The translations under genes were made by a program, and so were the position numbers. From Variovorax paradoxus EPS (lineage in GTDB: Bacteria; Pseudomonadota; Gammaproteobacteria; Burkholderiales; Burkholderiaceae_C), in assembly GCF_000184745.1 (NCBI RefSeq), contig NC_014931.1:372001-436000 (forward strand): a stretch of DNA of 64,000 bases, in the 5' to 3' direction. Below, one piece after another: positions 17,736-25,979 of the stretch; positions within the stretch are counted from its first letter, which is position 1; each line of letters begins with the position of its first letter. Below the pieces are notes generated by a model. It saw only the letters and a list, made by a program, of their open reading frames with translations. It was not told the origin of the DNA and ran no database searches.

Positions 17736-18440
17736 ATGTCCTTCGTCTTCACGCCTCCTTCCATCGTCGGCCTGCCCATCGTCGACTCCGACAAGCTATT
17801 CCCCGTGCGCCGCGTCTACTGCGTCGGCCGCAACTACGCAGCACACGCCCGCGAGATGGGGTTCGACCCCGACCGCGAACCGCCGTTCTTCTTCTGCAAG
17901 CCCAACGACGACGCCTCGGTCGTGCCGGTGGCTGAAGGCGAGACCGGCAAGATCCCGTACCCGCCGCTCACGAGCAACTACCACTACGAGGCCGAGCTCG
18001 TGGTCGCCATCGGCAAGGGCGGCAAGGACATCCCGGTGGACCAGGCATCGAGCCACATTCACAGCTACGCCGTCGGCCTCGACATGACGCGCCGCGACCT
18101 GCAGATGAAGATGCGCGAAGCCGGCCGCCCTTGGGAAATCGGCAAGGCCTTCGACTTCTCGGCGCCCATCGCGCCGCTGCGCACGCTCGCCGACGTGGGC
18201 GAGATCAACGCGGGCGCGATCACGCTCACCGTCGATGGCGAGGTGCGCCAGAACAGCGACATCACGCACCTGATCTGGTCGGTCAACGAAGTGATCGCCA
18301 ATCTCTCGACGCTCTTCACGCTGCAGCCCGGTGACCTGATCTTCACGGGCACGCCTGAAGGCGTGGGCGCGGTGAAAGCGGGGCAGACGATCAAGGTGAG
18401 CATCGAGCGGCTGCCGTCGCTCACCGTTCGCATCGACTGA
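17736..18440 (+). CDS. nagK: Fumarylpyruvate hydrolase (fumarylacetoacetate-hydrolase family)
   Basis: 234 residues. The FAH-fold features are 'RRVYCVGRNYAAHAREMG', the metal-ligand segment 'YEAELVVAIG', 'GLDMTRRDLQ', and the C-terminal 'GDLIFTGTPEGVGAV'. Following gentisate dioxygenase, the expected reaction is hydrolysis of fumarylpyruvate to fumarate and pyruvate. The ATG at 17736 with AGGA upstream is chosen over an in-frame upstream start. The gap from the dioxygenase stop is 68 bases. A maleylpyruvate-hydrolysing activity cannot be excluded from sequence alone. Confidence 0.9.
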   Translation: MSFVFTPPSIVGLPIVDSDKLFPVRRVYCVGRNYAAHAREMGFDPDREPPFFFCKPNDDASVVPVAEGETGKIPYPPLTSNYHYEAELVVAIGKGGKDIPVDQASSHIHSYAVGLDMTRRDLQMKMREAGRPWEIGKAFDFSAPIAPLRTLADVGEINAGAITLTVDGEVRQNSDITHLIWSVNEVIANLSTLFTLQPGDLIFTGTPEGVGAVKAGQTIKVSIERLPSLTVRID

Positions 18441-18463
18441 TAGGGAATGCGGTCTGTCGTTGC

Positions 18464-18530
18464 AACCGTTCGGACCGAGCTTGTCGAAGCCTCGCGCAGC
18501 GCTTCGACAAGCTCAGCGTGAACGGATTTT
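18464..18530. repeat. GCTTGTCGAAGC-family inverted repeat inside the gentisate operon
   Basis: The arms at 18464-18490 and 18501-18525 pair and are followed on the plus strand by a T-rich run, giving an intrinsic-terminator shape between the hydrolase and hydroxylase genes. It could partly separate expression of the hydroxylase from the two upstream genes. Confidence 0.8.
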
Positions 18531-18564
18531 TCTTGAACTCAATTTGTACGAGGCCGCAGTCCCC

Positions 18565-19818
18565 ATGAGTGCATTCCCCTCCGAAACAAGACACCCGTCT
18601 GTGCTGCTCGTCGGCGGCGGCATCGGCGGCATGGCCGCGGCACTTGCGCTCGCGCGCCTCGGTGTTTCCATCGACCTGCTCGAACAGAGCGCAGCCATCG
18701 GCGAGATCGGCGCGGGCCTGCAGCTCGGCCCCAATGCCTTCGCCGCGCTTGATGCGCTCGGCGTGGGCGAGGCGGTGCGCCGGGGCTCGGTCTTCACGGA
18801 CAGGCTCGTGATGATGGATGCGGTCGATTGCGGCGAGGTGGCCTCGGTGCCGGTCGGCGAGGCTTTCCGCGCGCGCTTCAGGAATCCGTATGCGGTGAGC
18901 CACCGCGCCGACCTGCATGGCGCGATCCACGAAGCGGTGAAGCAGCATCCGCTGATCCGCTTCCACACCTCGGCGCAGGTCGAATCGATCGATAGCGGTG
19001 CGCACGGTGTCACCGCGGTCACGCGCGATGGCCGGCGCTTCCAGGCCGATGCCATCGTGGGCTGCGACGGCGTGAAGTCGGTGGTGCGCGCCAAGCTCAT
19101 CGGCGATGCGCCGCGTGTCTCGGGCCACGTCGTCTACCGCGCGGTCGTGCCCGCGGCCGACATGCCGGCCGACCTGCGCTGGAACGCGCCCGTCGTCTGG
19201 GCCGGCCCCAACTGCCACCTGGTGCACTACCCGCTGCGCCATGGCGAGCAATACAACCTGGTCGTCACCTTCCACAGCCGCGAAGAAGAGGAATGGGGCG
19301 TCACCGACGGCAGCAAGGAAGAAGTGCTCTCGTACTTCGAGGGCGTGCACGCGCGCCCGCGTCAGTTGCTCGACCGGCCCACCTCGTGGCGCCGCTGGAG
19401 CACCGCCGACCGCGACCCCGTCGACCGCTGGAGCGAAGGCCCGGCCACGCTGCTGGGCGATGCGGCGCATCCGATGATGCAGTACCTCGCGCAGGGCGCC
19501 TGCATGGCGCTCGAAGATGCGGTGACGCTGGGCGCGGCGGTCGAGGCCTGCGATTTCGACATGACCGCCGCCTTCAAGCTGTACGAAGCGGCGCGCGTTG
19601 CCCGCACGGCGCGTGTGGTGCTGTCGGTGCGCGAGATGGGTCGCCTGTACCACGCGAAGGGCGTCGAGCGGTTGGTGCGCAACAGCCTCTGGATCGGCCG
19701 CACGCCGGAGCGTTTCTACGATGCGGTCGAGTGGCTCTATGCGTGGCGGCCGGAGCACTGTCTGGACGATGCACCCACATCGCTGCAACCTGCCGCGGCC
19801 GAGTTTTCGTTGCATTGA
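18565..19818 (+). CDS. nagX: 3-Hydroxybenzoate 6-monooxygenase (FAD aromatic hydroxylase)
   Basis: 417 residues, a class A flavoprotein hydroxylase. It has the FAD-binding GGGIGG motif at residues 17-22, the NAD(P)H/FAD 'CDGVKS' motif near residue 168, and GDAAHPM near residue 298. It uses NADH and O2 to hydroxylate 3-hydroxybenzoate para to its OH group, giving gentisate, the substrate of the dioxygenase upstream. The specific reaction is inferred from this pairing; salicylate 5-hydroxylation needs a different multicomponent enzyme. The ATG at 18565 is preferred because the in-frame upstream extension is encoded by the repeat element. Confidence 0.85.
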   Translation: MSAFPSETRHPSVLLVGGGIGGMAAALALARLGVSIDLLEQSAAIGEIGAGLQLGPNAFAALDALGVGEAVRRGSVFTDRLVMMDAVDCGEVASVPVGEAFRARFRNPYAVSHRADLHGAIHEAVKQHPLIRFHTSAQVESIDSGAHGVTAVTRDGRRFQADAIVGCDGVKSVVRAKLIGDAPRVSGHVVYRAVVPAADMPADLRWNAPVVWAGPNCHLVHYPLRHGEQYNLVVTFHSREEEEWGVTDGSKEEVLSYFEGVHARPRQLLDRPTSWRRWSTADRDPVDRWSEGPATLLGDAAHPMMQYLAQGACMALEDAVTLGAAVEACDFDMTAAFKLYEAARVARTARVVLSVREMGRLYHAKGVERLVRNSLWIGRTPERFYDAVEWLYAWRPEHCLDDAPTSLQPAAAEFSLH

Positions 19819-19873
19819 AACGAGTTTCTTCCATCATCACTATTCGAGGCCAAAGGCCCAGGAGACAAGCACC

Positions 19874-20860
19874 ATGAATTTCTCGCGCACATTGCTGACG
19901 GGCGGCCTCGCCTTCACCGTTACCGTCGCCACCACCGGCGCGCTGGCGCAGGCCGGCGACTTCCCGAACAGGCCCGTGACGCTGGTCACGCCCTTCGCCG
20001 CCGGCAGCGGCCCCGACGCGGTGCTGCGCCTCGTGTCCGACAAGCTCTCGCGCCTGTGGAACCAGCGCGTGGTGATCGACAACAAGCCCGGCGGCGGCGG
20101 CTTCATCGCCATCGACCAGGCGCGCCGCGCCGCGCCCGACGGCTACACGCTGCTGCAGCTGGACAGCGAGCACGTCGCCGCGCTGCCGCACCTCTACAAG
20201 TCGAAGAACTTCGTGACGCTGCAGCACTTCGACCCGGTGGCCTCGCTGTTCCGCACGCCTTTCTTCGTGGCCGTGGGCACCGATTCGAAGTGGAAGACCA
20301 TGGGCGATCTCATCGCCGCCGCCAAGGCCGAGCCCGAAGGCGTGGTGTACGGCTCCTGGGGCGTCGGGAGCCCGGGCCACCTGGGCGCGCAGCAACTGGA
20401 GGCGCTCACCGGCATCCGCATGCGGCATGCGCCGTACCGCGAGGTGTCGCAGCTCTATTCCAACGTGGGCACGGGCGAGGTGCCGTGGGCCTTCGCGAGC
20501 ATTCCGTCGAGCCAGGGCATCTACAAGGCCGGCAAGCTGCGCTACATCGCGGTCGCGGCGCCCAAGCGCATTCCGCAGATGCCCGACGTGCCGACCATGG
20601 CCGAGGCGGGCGGGCCGGCCTCGCTCGAAGTCAACTCCTTCGTCTCGCTGCTCGCGCCCAAGGGCGTGCCGGCGGCGGTGAAGGCAAAGATCAACGCCGA
20701 TGTCGCCAAGGTCATCGCCGACCCCGAGATCCGTGCGCGCTTCGACACCTTCGCCTTCGAGCCGCTGGCGTGGTCGCCCGAGGAGATCCAGCGCAACGCC
20801 GAGGCCAAGTCGAAGGTGTACGGCGAACTGGTGCGCAGGGGCAACATCAGCCTCGAGTAG
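19874..20860 (+). CDS. Bug-type tripartite tricarboxylate receptor 1
   Basis: 328 residues with a Sec signal peptide (cleavage after 'GALAQA') and the TctC/Bug fold: 'RPVTLVTPFAAGSGPD' near the N-terminus, 'VIDNKPGGGGFIA' and a C-terminal 'INADVAKVIADPEIRARF' helix. Such periplasmic receptors capture carboxylates or aromatic acids. GGAGA precedes the ATG. It follows the hydroxylase by 55 bases, so it may bind the pathway's hydroxybenzoate; that is inference. No TctA or TctB membrane gene is present in the window. Confidence 0.9.
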   Translation: MNFSRTLLTGGLAFTVTVATTGALAQAGDFPNRPVTLVTPFAAGSGPDAVLRLVSDKLSRLWNQRVVIDNKPGGGGFIAIDQARRAAPDGYTLLQLDSEHVAALPHLYKSKNFVTLQHFDPVASLFRTPFFVAVGTDSKWKTMGDLIAAAKAEPEGVVYGSWGVGSPGHLGAQQLEALTGIRMRHAPYREVSQLYSNVGTGEVPWAFASIPSSQGIYKAGKLRYIAVAAPKRIPQMPDVPTMAEAGGPASLEVNSFVSLLAPKGVPAAVKAKINADVAKVIADPEIRARFDTFAFEPLAWSPEEIQRNAEAKSKVYGELVRRGNISLE

Positions 20861-20948
20861 CGGCTGGCCTGCCTTCCCAGGGGTGTGGCCCGCAGTTAAG
20901 CTGCCCCTCTTTGCTTTCTTTGACAAATTTTTCACGTTCTTTTCGCCC

Positions 20949-21926
20949 ATGCAAGCCCAAAAAAGAGCCCTCCTGATCGCCTGCGGCCTGGCCGCCGCCG
21001 CCCTGCTGCCGCTCGCCGCCCACGCACAGGCCGCCGACTGGCCGACCAAACCCATCCGCCTGCTCGTGGGCTTTCCGGGCGGTTCCACCCCCGACATCGC
21101 GGCGCGCACCATCGCCGAGCCGCTGGGCAAGGCGCTGGGCCAGCCGATCGTGGTGGACAACAAGGCCGGCGCCTCGGGCAACATCGCGGCCGACCAGGTG
21201 GCCAAGGCCACCGACGACCACACGCTGGGCCTGGTCATCAACGGCAATCTCACCTCGTCGAAGATGCTGTACCCGAAGCTGCCCTACGACCCGGTCAAGG
21301 ACTTCACGTATCTCTCGCTGATCGCGACGGCGCCGCTGGTGCTGGTGGCGCAGAACAACCTGCCCTCGGGCACCGCCTTCTTCGACGCCGCGCGCCAGGC
21401 CGGCGACAAGTGGAACTACGGCTCGGTGGGCATCGGCTCGGTGGGCCACCTCGGCATGGAACTGCTCAAGAGCCGCGTGGCCGGCTTCAAGCCCGAGCAC
21501 GTGCCCTACCAGGGCAATCCGCAGGTCATCACCGCCATGCTGGGCGACCAGGTGCAGATGGGCCTGATCCCGCCGGGCGTGGCCATGCCCCAGGTGCGCG
21601 CCGGCAAGCTCAAGGCGATTGGCCTCACCGGCGGACGCAGCGCGCTGGTGCCCGAACTGCCGCCGCTGTCCGAAGCCGGCGTGAAGGACTTCAGCCTCGA
21701 GGTGTGGGTGGCGCTGCTCGGTCCGGCCAACCTCTCGAAGGCCGCGCAGGCGCGCATCAGCCGCGAACTCGAGGTCGTCATGAAGACCCCCGAGGTCCGC
21801 CGCAAGCTCTTCGAGCAGGGCTGGCAGGCCGTGGGCACCTCGCCGGACGGCATGCGCACCCGCGTGACGGAAGAGGCTGCGATCATGACCAAGATCATTT
21901 CCACCCGCGGAATCAAGCTGCAGTGA
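20949..21926 (+). CDS. Bug-type tripartite tricarboxylate receptor 2
   Basis: 325 residues with a signal peptide ending near 'AAHAQA', then the Bug pattern 'KPIRLLVGFPGGSTPDIAART' and 'VVDNKAGASGNIAAD'. Its stop codon overlaps the start of the FAD oxidoreductase (TGATG, 21924-21928), so those two are translationally coupled. The coupled enzyme suggests the receptor's ligand is a substrate of that oxidoreductase. It differs clearly from receptor 1 and is not a recent duplicate. Confidence 0.9.
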   Translation: MQAQKRALLIACGLAAAALLPLAAHAQAADWPTKPIRLLVGFPGGSTPDIAARTIAEPLGKALGQPIVVDNKAGASGNIAADQVAKATDDHTLGLVINGNLTSSKMLYPKLPYDPVKDFTYLSLIATAPLVLVAQNNLPSGTAFFDAARQAGDKWNYGSVGIGSVGHLGMELLKSRVAGFKPEHVPYQGNPQVITAMLGDQVQMGLIPPGVAMPQVRAGKLKAIGLTGGRSALVPELPPLSEAGVKDFSLEVWVALLGPANLSKAAQARISRELEVVMKTPEVRRKLFEQGWQAVGTSPDGMRTRVTEEAAIMTKIISTRGIKLQ

Positions 21927-23281
21927 TGGCAGCCCAGCAGAAGACCCTGACCGAACCGGCGCGCGAACTGCCGGTCTTCGGCGAATACGACGTGGTGGTG
22001 GTCGGCGGCGGCCCCGCCGGCATCGCGGCCGCCGTGAGCGCCGCGCGCCACGGCGCCAACACCCTGCTGGTGGAGCGCTACGGCTTCCTCGGCGGCATGG
22101 GCACCGCGGGCGGCGTGACCAACTTCGCCGGCCTCTACGGCAAACGCAACGGAGAGATGACGCTGCTGGTGCGCGGCGTGGCCGACGACCTGCTCGATCG
22201 CATCGGCGCACTCGGCGGCCTCAACAAGCCGCAGGACGGCATGCAGGGCCGCATCCGCGTTCGCTCCTACGACACCTCGGCCTACAAGATCGCGGCCGAC
22301 CAGTTGCTGATCGATGCGGGCGTGAACCTGCTGTTCCACGCGTGGGCGGCGGCGGTGATCCGCGACGGCGACCGCATCGCGGCGCTCGTGGTCGAGACCA
22401 AGTCGGGCCGCCAGGCGATCCGCGCCAACGCCTTCATCGACGCCAGCGGCGACGCCGACGTGGCCGCCTTCGCAAGCGTGCCCTTCGAGGTGGGAGACGG
22501 CCACGGCAGCGGCCTCTTTCCGACCACGATGTTCCGCGTCGGCCAGGTCGATGCCGAACCCGCGCTTGCGGCCGTGGGCGAGTTCAAGGCCATCAACGAC
22601 CTGATGGCCGAGGTGCAGCAGCAGAAGCCCGGCACCTACAGATTTCCGCGCGAAGGCGCGATCCTGCGGCCCAACATCGATCCGCGCGAATGGCGTGCCA
22701 ACGTCACGCAGATCCGCAACGCGGCCGGCCGCGCGATGAACGGCGTCGATGCACGCGAACTCACCGAGGGCGAGCTCGAAGGCCGCCGCCAGATCGCCGA
22801 GTACTTCAATTTCATGAAGGCCGAGGTGCCGGGTTTCGGGCATTCGGCCATCGTGGAGATCGCGCCGCAGGTCGGCATCCGCGAAACGCGCCGCATCGAG
22901 GGCCTCTATGCGCTCACCGGCGAAGACATCCTTTCGTCGGCACGGTTCGACGACAGCATCGGCATCAACGCCTGGCCGATGGAGATGCATGCCGACGGCC
23001 GCATCGAATGGGCCTTTCCGCGCGACGACAACCACACCTACAACCAGCTGCCCTGGCGCATGCTGGTGCCGCGCACGGTCGACAACCTGCTGGTGGCCGG
23101 CCGCTGCGCCGCGATGACGCACGAAGGCCAGTCGGCCGCGCGCGCGAGCGGCGGTTGTTTCGTGATGGGCCAGGCCGCGGGCACGGCGGCGGCATCGCTG
23201 GGCAGCGCAAATTTTGCGGATGTCGACGTGCCGGCGCTGCAGAAGAAGCTGGTCGCCGACGGCGCGGACATCGATCGCTGA
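21926..23281 (+). CDS. FAD-dependent oxidoreductase (FAD_oxidored/PF12831 type)
   Basis: 451 residues. The N-terminal Rossmann motif VVVGGGPAGIAAA is at about residues 24-36, followed by 'RYGFLGGMGTAGG'. 'FIDASGDADVA' is typical of the PF12831 group. The C-terminus closes with the FAD-contacting 'VAGRCAAMTHEGQSAAR' segment. Family members often sit beside transporters for organic acids, but few have a known reaction. Substrate is unknown. It is coupled to Bug receptor 2. The protein has no signal peptide, so it acts in the cytosol. Confidence 0.82.
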   Translation: MAAQQKTLTEPARELPVFGEYDVVVVGGGPAGIAAAVSAARHGANTLLVERYGFLGGMGTAGGVTNFAGLYGKRNGEMTLLVRGVADDLLDRIGALGGLNKPQDGMQGRIRVRSYDTSAYKIAADQLLIDAGVNLLFHAWAAAVIRDGDRIAALVVETKSGRQAIRANAFIDASGDADVAAFASVPFEVGDGHGSGLFPTTMFRVGQVDAEPALAAVGEFKAINDLMAEVQQQKPGTYRFPREGAILRPNIDPREWRANVTQIRNAAGRAMNGVDARELTEGELEGRRQIAEYFNFMKAEVPGFGHSAIVEIAPQVGIRETRRIEGLYALTGEDILSSARFDDSIGINAWPMEMHADGRIEWAFPRDDNHTYNQLPWRMLVPRTVDNLLVAGRCAAMTHEGQSAARASGGCFVMGQAAGTAAASLGSANFADVDVPALQKKLVADGADIDR

Positions 23282-23322
23282 AGCCACCGAATCCACGGTA
23301 TGGCGCTAGAGTCCGGGGCTTG

Positions 23323-24036
23323 ATGAACTCCAACCCCGGACGAAAAGTGCACCTCCTTTCGTTTTCGACCCCAGCGCGTCGTCTCCTCCTCGCCGTTTCC
23401 TGCGCCGCGCTCGGCCTCATGCAATGGGGCTGCGCCAGCACCCCCGAAGGCGAACCCGTCCACGGCAAGGACGAAGTGGTGAGCTTCCTCGCCGCCAAGG
23501 ACGGCCGCAAGGTCGTCGTCGCCGCCGAGAAATATCACTACGTGTTCGACGGCGACCCGTCCGTGGCCGCGCTGCTGCGCTGGAGCGGACGCACCAAGGT
23601 CACGCCCAGCCTCAACGGCGAACTCAAGGTGGCGCGCAACAACAGCTTCGAAGGGTCGTACACGCTCGTCGCCTTCGATGCCGATCTGACGCCCGAAGAC
23701 CGCACTTTCCTCATCCAGACAGGTTTTGCCAAGACCGACATGAAATACGGCGACCGCACCGGCCCGGCGCTGCGCTACTTCGGCACCGTCTACGGCACGC
23801 GCTACGCGGCCGCGCCGCTCAAGCCGGCCGACACGCTCGACTTCTCCCGTTCGTTCCTCATCAGGTACGTCGAGCAGGAAACCGCCACCGGCCCCGCGGC
23901 CCAACCCGCCCCGTCGCCGCTGATCTATGACGACGGCGGCAAGCTGCTGGTGGGCGGCGTGCCCATGTTCATCGTGCAGGGCGGCACCGACTACCGATGC
24001 CGGGCGCGCTTCATGGACATCTGCTTCTACAAATAG
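23323..24036 (+). CDS. Hypothetical exported protein, possible lipoprotein
   Basis: 237 residues. The N-terminus has basic residues, then a hydrophobic stretch ending in 'GLMQWGCAST'. Cys37 could be lipidated, although the residue at -2 (Trp) is unusual for a lipobox. The body is beta-rich with no recognised domain. The sequence 'FAKTDMKYGDRTGPALRYFGTVYGTRY' looks family-specific. It is separated by 41 bases from the oxidoreductase on the same strand. I do not recognise a function. Confidence 0.6.
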   Translation: MNSNPGRKVHLLSFSTPARRLLLAVSCAALGLMQWGCASTPEGEPVHGKDEVVSFLAAKDGRKVVVAAEKYHYVFDGDPSVAALLRWSGRTKVTPSLNGELKVARNNSFEGSYTLVAFDADLTPEDRTFLIQTGFAKTDMKYGDRTGPALRYFGTVYGTRYAAAPLKPADTLDFSRSFLIRYVEQETATGPAAQPAPSPLIYDDGGKLLVGGVPMFIVQGGTDYRCRARFMDICFYK

Positions 24037-24176
24037 CGGCGGCGCGCTGACTGAGAGGCTGCTCGGTCACGCCGAATTGCCTCTCAGCCTCTGACCGGGC
24101 CGCGACAGCTCGCCGGCCCGTCCTTTGCTATGGTCGAAGGCTGCTTTTTTCCTGCACTGACGACTGCCCTTTGCCG

Positions 24177-25055
24177 ATGACCACCGATCCCGCCACCGCC
24201 GCCCGCCTCGTCGACGAACTCGTCGCCCTCATGCAGCTCGAACCGCTCGGCGGCGACCGCTTTCGAGCCCAGAGCGAAGACATCGGCACCCCGGCCGTCT
24301 TCGGCGGCCAGGTGCTCGGTCAGTCGCTCGCAGCCGCGAGCCTCACGGTCGGTGCCGACCGGCCGGTGCATTCGATGCACGCCTACTTCCTGCTGCCGGG
24401 CGAGCACGCGCCCATCAAGTACAGCGTCGACCGCGTGCGCGACGGCCGCAGCTTCACCACCCGCCACGTGGTGGCGCGCCAGGGGGAGCGGATCATCTTC
24501 GAGATGTCGGCGTCGTTCCAGACGGTGGACGACGGCGTCGAGCACCAGCTCGCGATGCCCGCTGTCGAAGGCCCCGAAGGCCTGGTGAGCGAACTCGACC
24601 AGCGCCTCGCCCTCGGCGACCGCCTGCCCGAGCGCTGGCGCATCAAGGGCCTGGAGCCGCACGGCATCGAATACCGCCGCGTCGAGGCCGACGACCTGCT
24701 CACGCCCATCGTGCGGCCGTCGGAAAGCGCGATCTGGATGCGCGCCATCGCGCCGCTGCCCGACGACCCGGTCGTGCACCGCGCGCTGCTCGCCTACGCC
24801 TCCGACCACGGCTTGTTGCGCGCCGCGATGCTGCCGCACGGCCTGAGCTTCATGAGCGGCCAGGTGCGCCCCGCGAGCCTGGACCACGCGATGTGGTTCC
24901 ACCGCGATTTCCGCATGGACGACTGGCTGCTCTACGTGCTCGACTCGCCCAGCGCGAGCGGTGCGCGGGGCCTGTGCCGCGGCAGCCTGTTCACGCGCGA
25001 CGGCCGGCTCGTGGCCTCGACCGCGCAAGAGGGCATGCTGCGCATCGTGCGCTGA
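24177..25055 (+). CDS. tesB: Acyl-CoA thioesterase II
   Basis: 292 residues, a double-hotdog protein of TesB size. The N-terminal half carries 'VFGGQVLGQSLAAASLTV' and 'HSMHAYFLLPGEH'. The C-terminal half has 'LAYASDHGLLRAAMLPHG' containing the catalytic Asp, and 'SLDHAMWFHRDFRMDDWLLY'. It hydrolyses medium- to long-chain acyl-CoA. The ATG at 24177 is taken; a TTG two codons earlier is possible. A 32-base gap leads to the GST gene on the same strand. Confidence 0.92.
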   Translation: MTTDPATAARLVDELVALMQLEPLGGDRFRAQSEDIGTPAVFGGQVLGQSLAAASLTVGADRPVHSMHAYFLLPGEHAPIKYSVDRVRDGRSFTTRHVVARQGERIIFEMSASFQTVDDGVEHQLAMPAVEGPEGLVSELDQRLALGDRLPERWRIKGLEPHGIEYRRVEADDLLTPIVRPSESAIWMRAIAPLPDDPVVHRALLAYASDHGLLRAAMLPHGLSFMSGQVRPASLDHAMWFHRDFRMDDWLLYVLDSPSASGARGLCRGSLFTRDGRLVASTAQEGMLRIVR

Positions 25056-25087
25056 GAAGACAGACCCGCAACCCAAGGACACATCGA

Positions 25088-25699
25088 ATGAAGATCTTCC
25101 ACTCGCCCGCTTCGCCGTTCGTGCGCAAGTGCATGGTCGTCGCGCACGAGCTCGGCATTGCCGACCGCATCGAGAAACTGCCGAGCGCGGCCGGCCCGGT
25201 GAAGCGCGACGCGACCATCCTCCCGAAGAATCCGCTCGGCCAAGTCCCTACTTTCCTGTGCGACGACGGGCAGGTGCTGTACGACAGCCGCGTGATCTGC
25301 GAATACCTCGACGCAAAGCATTCGGGTTCGCTGTTTCCCGCCGATGGCACGCAACGCTGGGCCCGTCTCACCGAACTGGCCCTCGCCGACGGTATGACAG
25401 CCGCCGCACTGCTCGCGCGCTACGAAACCATGCTGCGCCCCGAAGCCCTGCGCTGGAATGACTGGACCGAGGGCCAGCTCGCGAAGGTGCGCACCGGCCT
25501 TGAATGGCTCGAAACGGCGGCACCGTCGTTCGGTGATCGCGTCGATATCGGGACCATCGCCTTCGGTTGCACGCTGGGCTACATGGACTTCCGGTTTCCG
25601 TCGGTCGATTGGCGCGGCGAGGCGCCGAACACGGCGAAGTGGTTCGAGGTGTTCAACCAGCGGGCCTCGATGCAGGCGACGCTGCCGGCTGTCGCCTGA
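25088..25699 (+). CDS. Glutathione S-transferase family protein (YibF-like)
   Basis: 203 residues. An N-terminal thioredoxin-like domain starts 'MKIFHSPASPFVRKC', with Ser9 or Ser12 at the active-site position, and includes the glutathione-binding 'LGQVPTF' cis-Pro and 'YDSRVICEYLD'. The all-helical C-terminal domain follows from about residue 85. It probably conjugates or transfers glutathione. It does not show zeta-class features such as the SSCxxR motif, so it is not an obvious maleylpyruvate isomerase for the nearby gentisate pathway. Its 3' side is followed by a large inverted repeat. Confidence 0.85.
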   Translation: MKIFHSPASPFVRKCMVVAHELGIADRIEKLPSAAGPVKRDATILPKNPLGQVPTFLCDDGQVLYDSRVICEYLDAKHSGSLFPADGTQRWARLTELALADGMTAAALLARYETMLRPEALRWNDWTEGQLAKVRTGLEWLETAAPSFGDRVDIGTIAFGCTLGYMDFRFPSVDWRGEAPNTAKWFEVFNQRASMQATLPAVA

Positions 25700-25727
25700 G
25701 TCCGTTCAGGGCGGCACTCGCGCCGAC

Positions 25728-25795
25728 GGTGGGCCCTGTTTCGCGAATGTCCCCCGCCTTCGGCTCCTCCTTTATCTCGCGAAACAGAGCCCACC
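25728..25795. repeat. Long inverted repeat downstream of the GST gene
   Basis: Nineteen-base arms (25728-25746 and 25777-25795) match at 18 of 19 positions around a 30-base loop. The core of the arm is CTGTTTCGCGA. It probably forms a strong hairpin that ends the GST transcript. No T-run follows the right arm on either strand, so a terminator role is uncertain. Confidence 0.75.
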
Positions 25796-25979
25796 ATCAG
25801 CGAGCGCTTTCAGAGCGGTCGTTGATCGCCGATCACCAACAGCGTGCCCAAGTGCGCAGGGCATCGGGTGCTCCCCGCAGCGAAATGAATGCGAAGGGAC
25901 TTCTCGCTTTCTGGTCACGGCATCGAGTGCCAAGATTGATTTGCGAAGTCAATCTGAAACCTTTGAAAGGAGAAGCCCC

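Noticed and set aside
25088..25699. The GST as the missing maleylpyruvate isomerase
   Set aside because: It lacks the zeta-class SSCxxR-type active site, starts MKIFHSPASPFVRKC like YibF proteins, and lies 5 kb from the gentisate genes.
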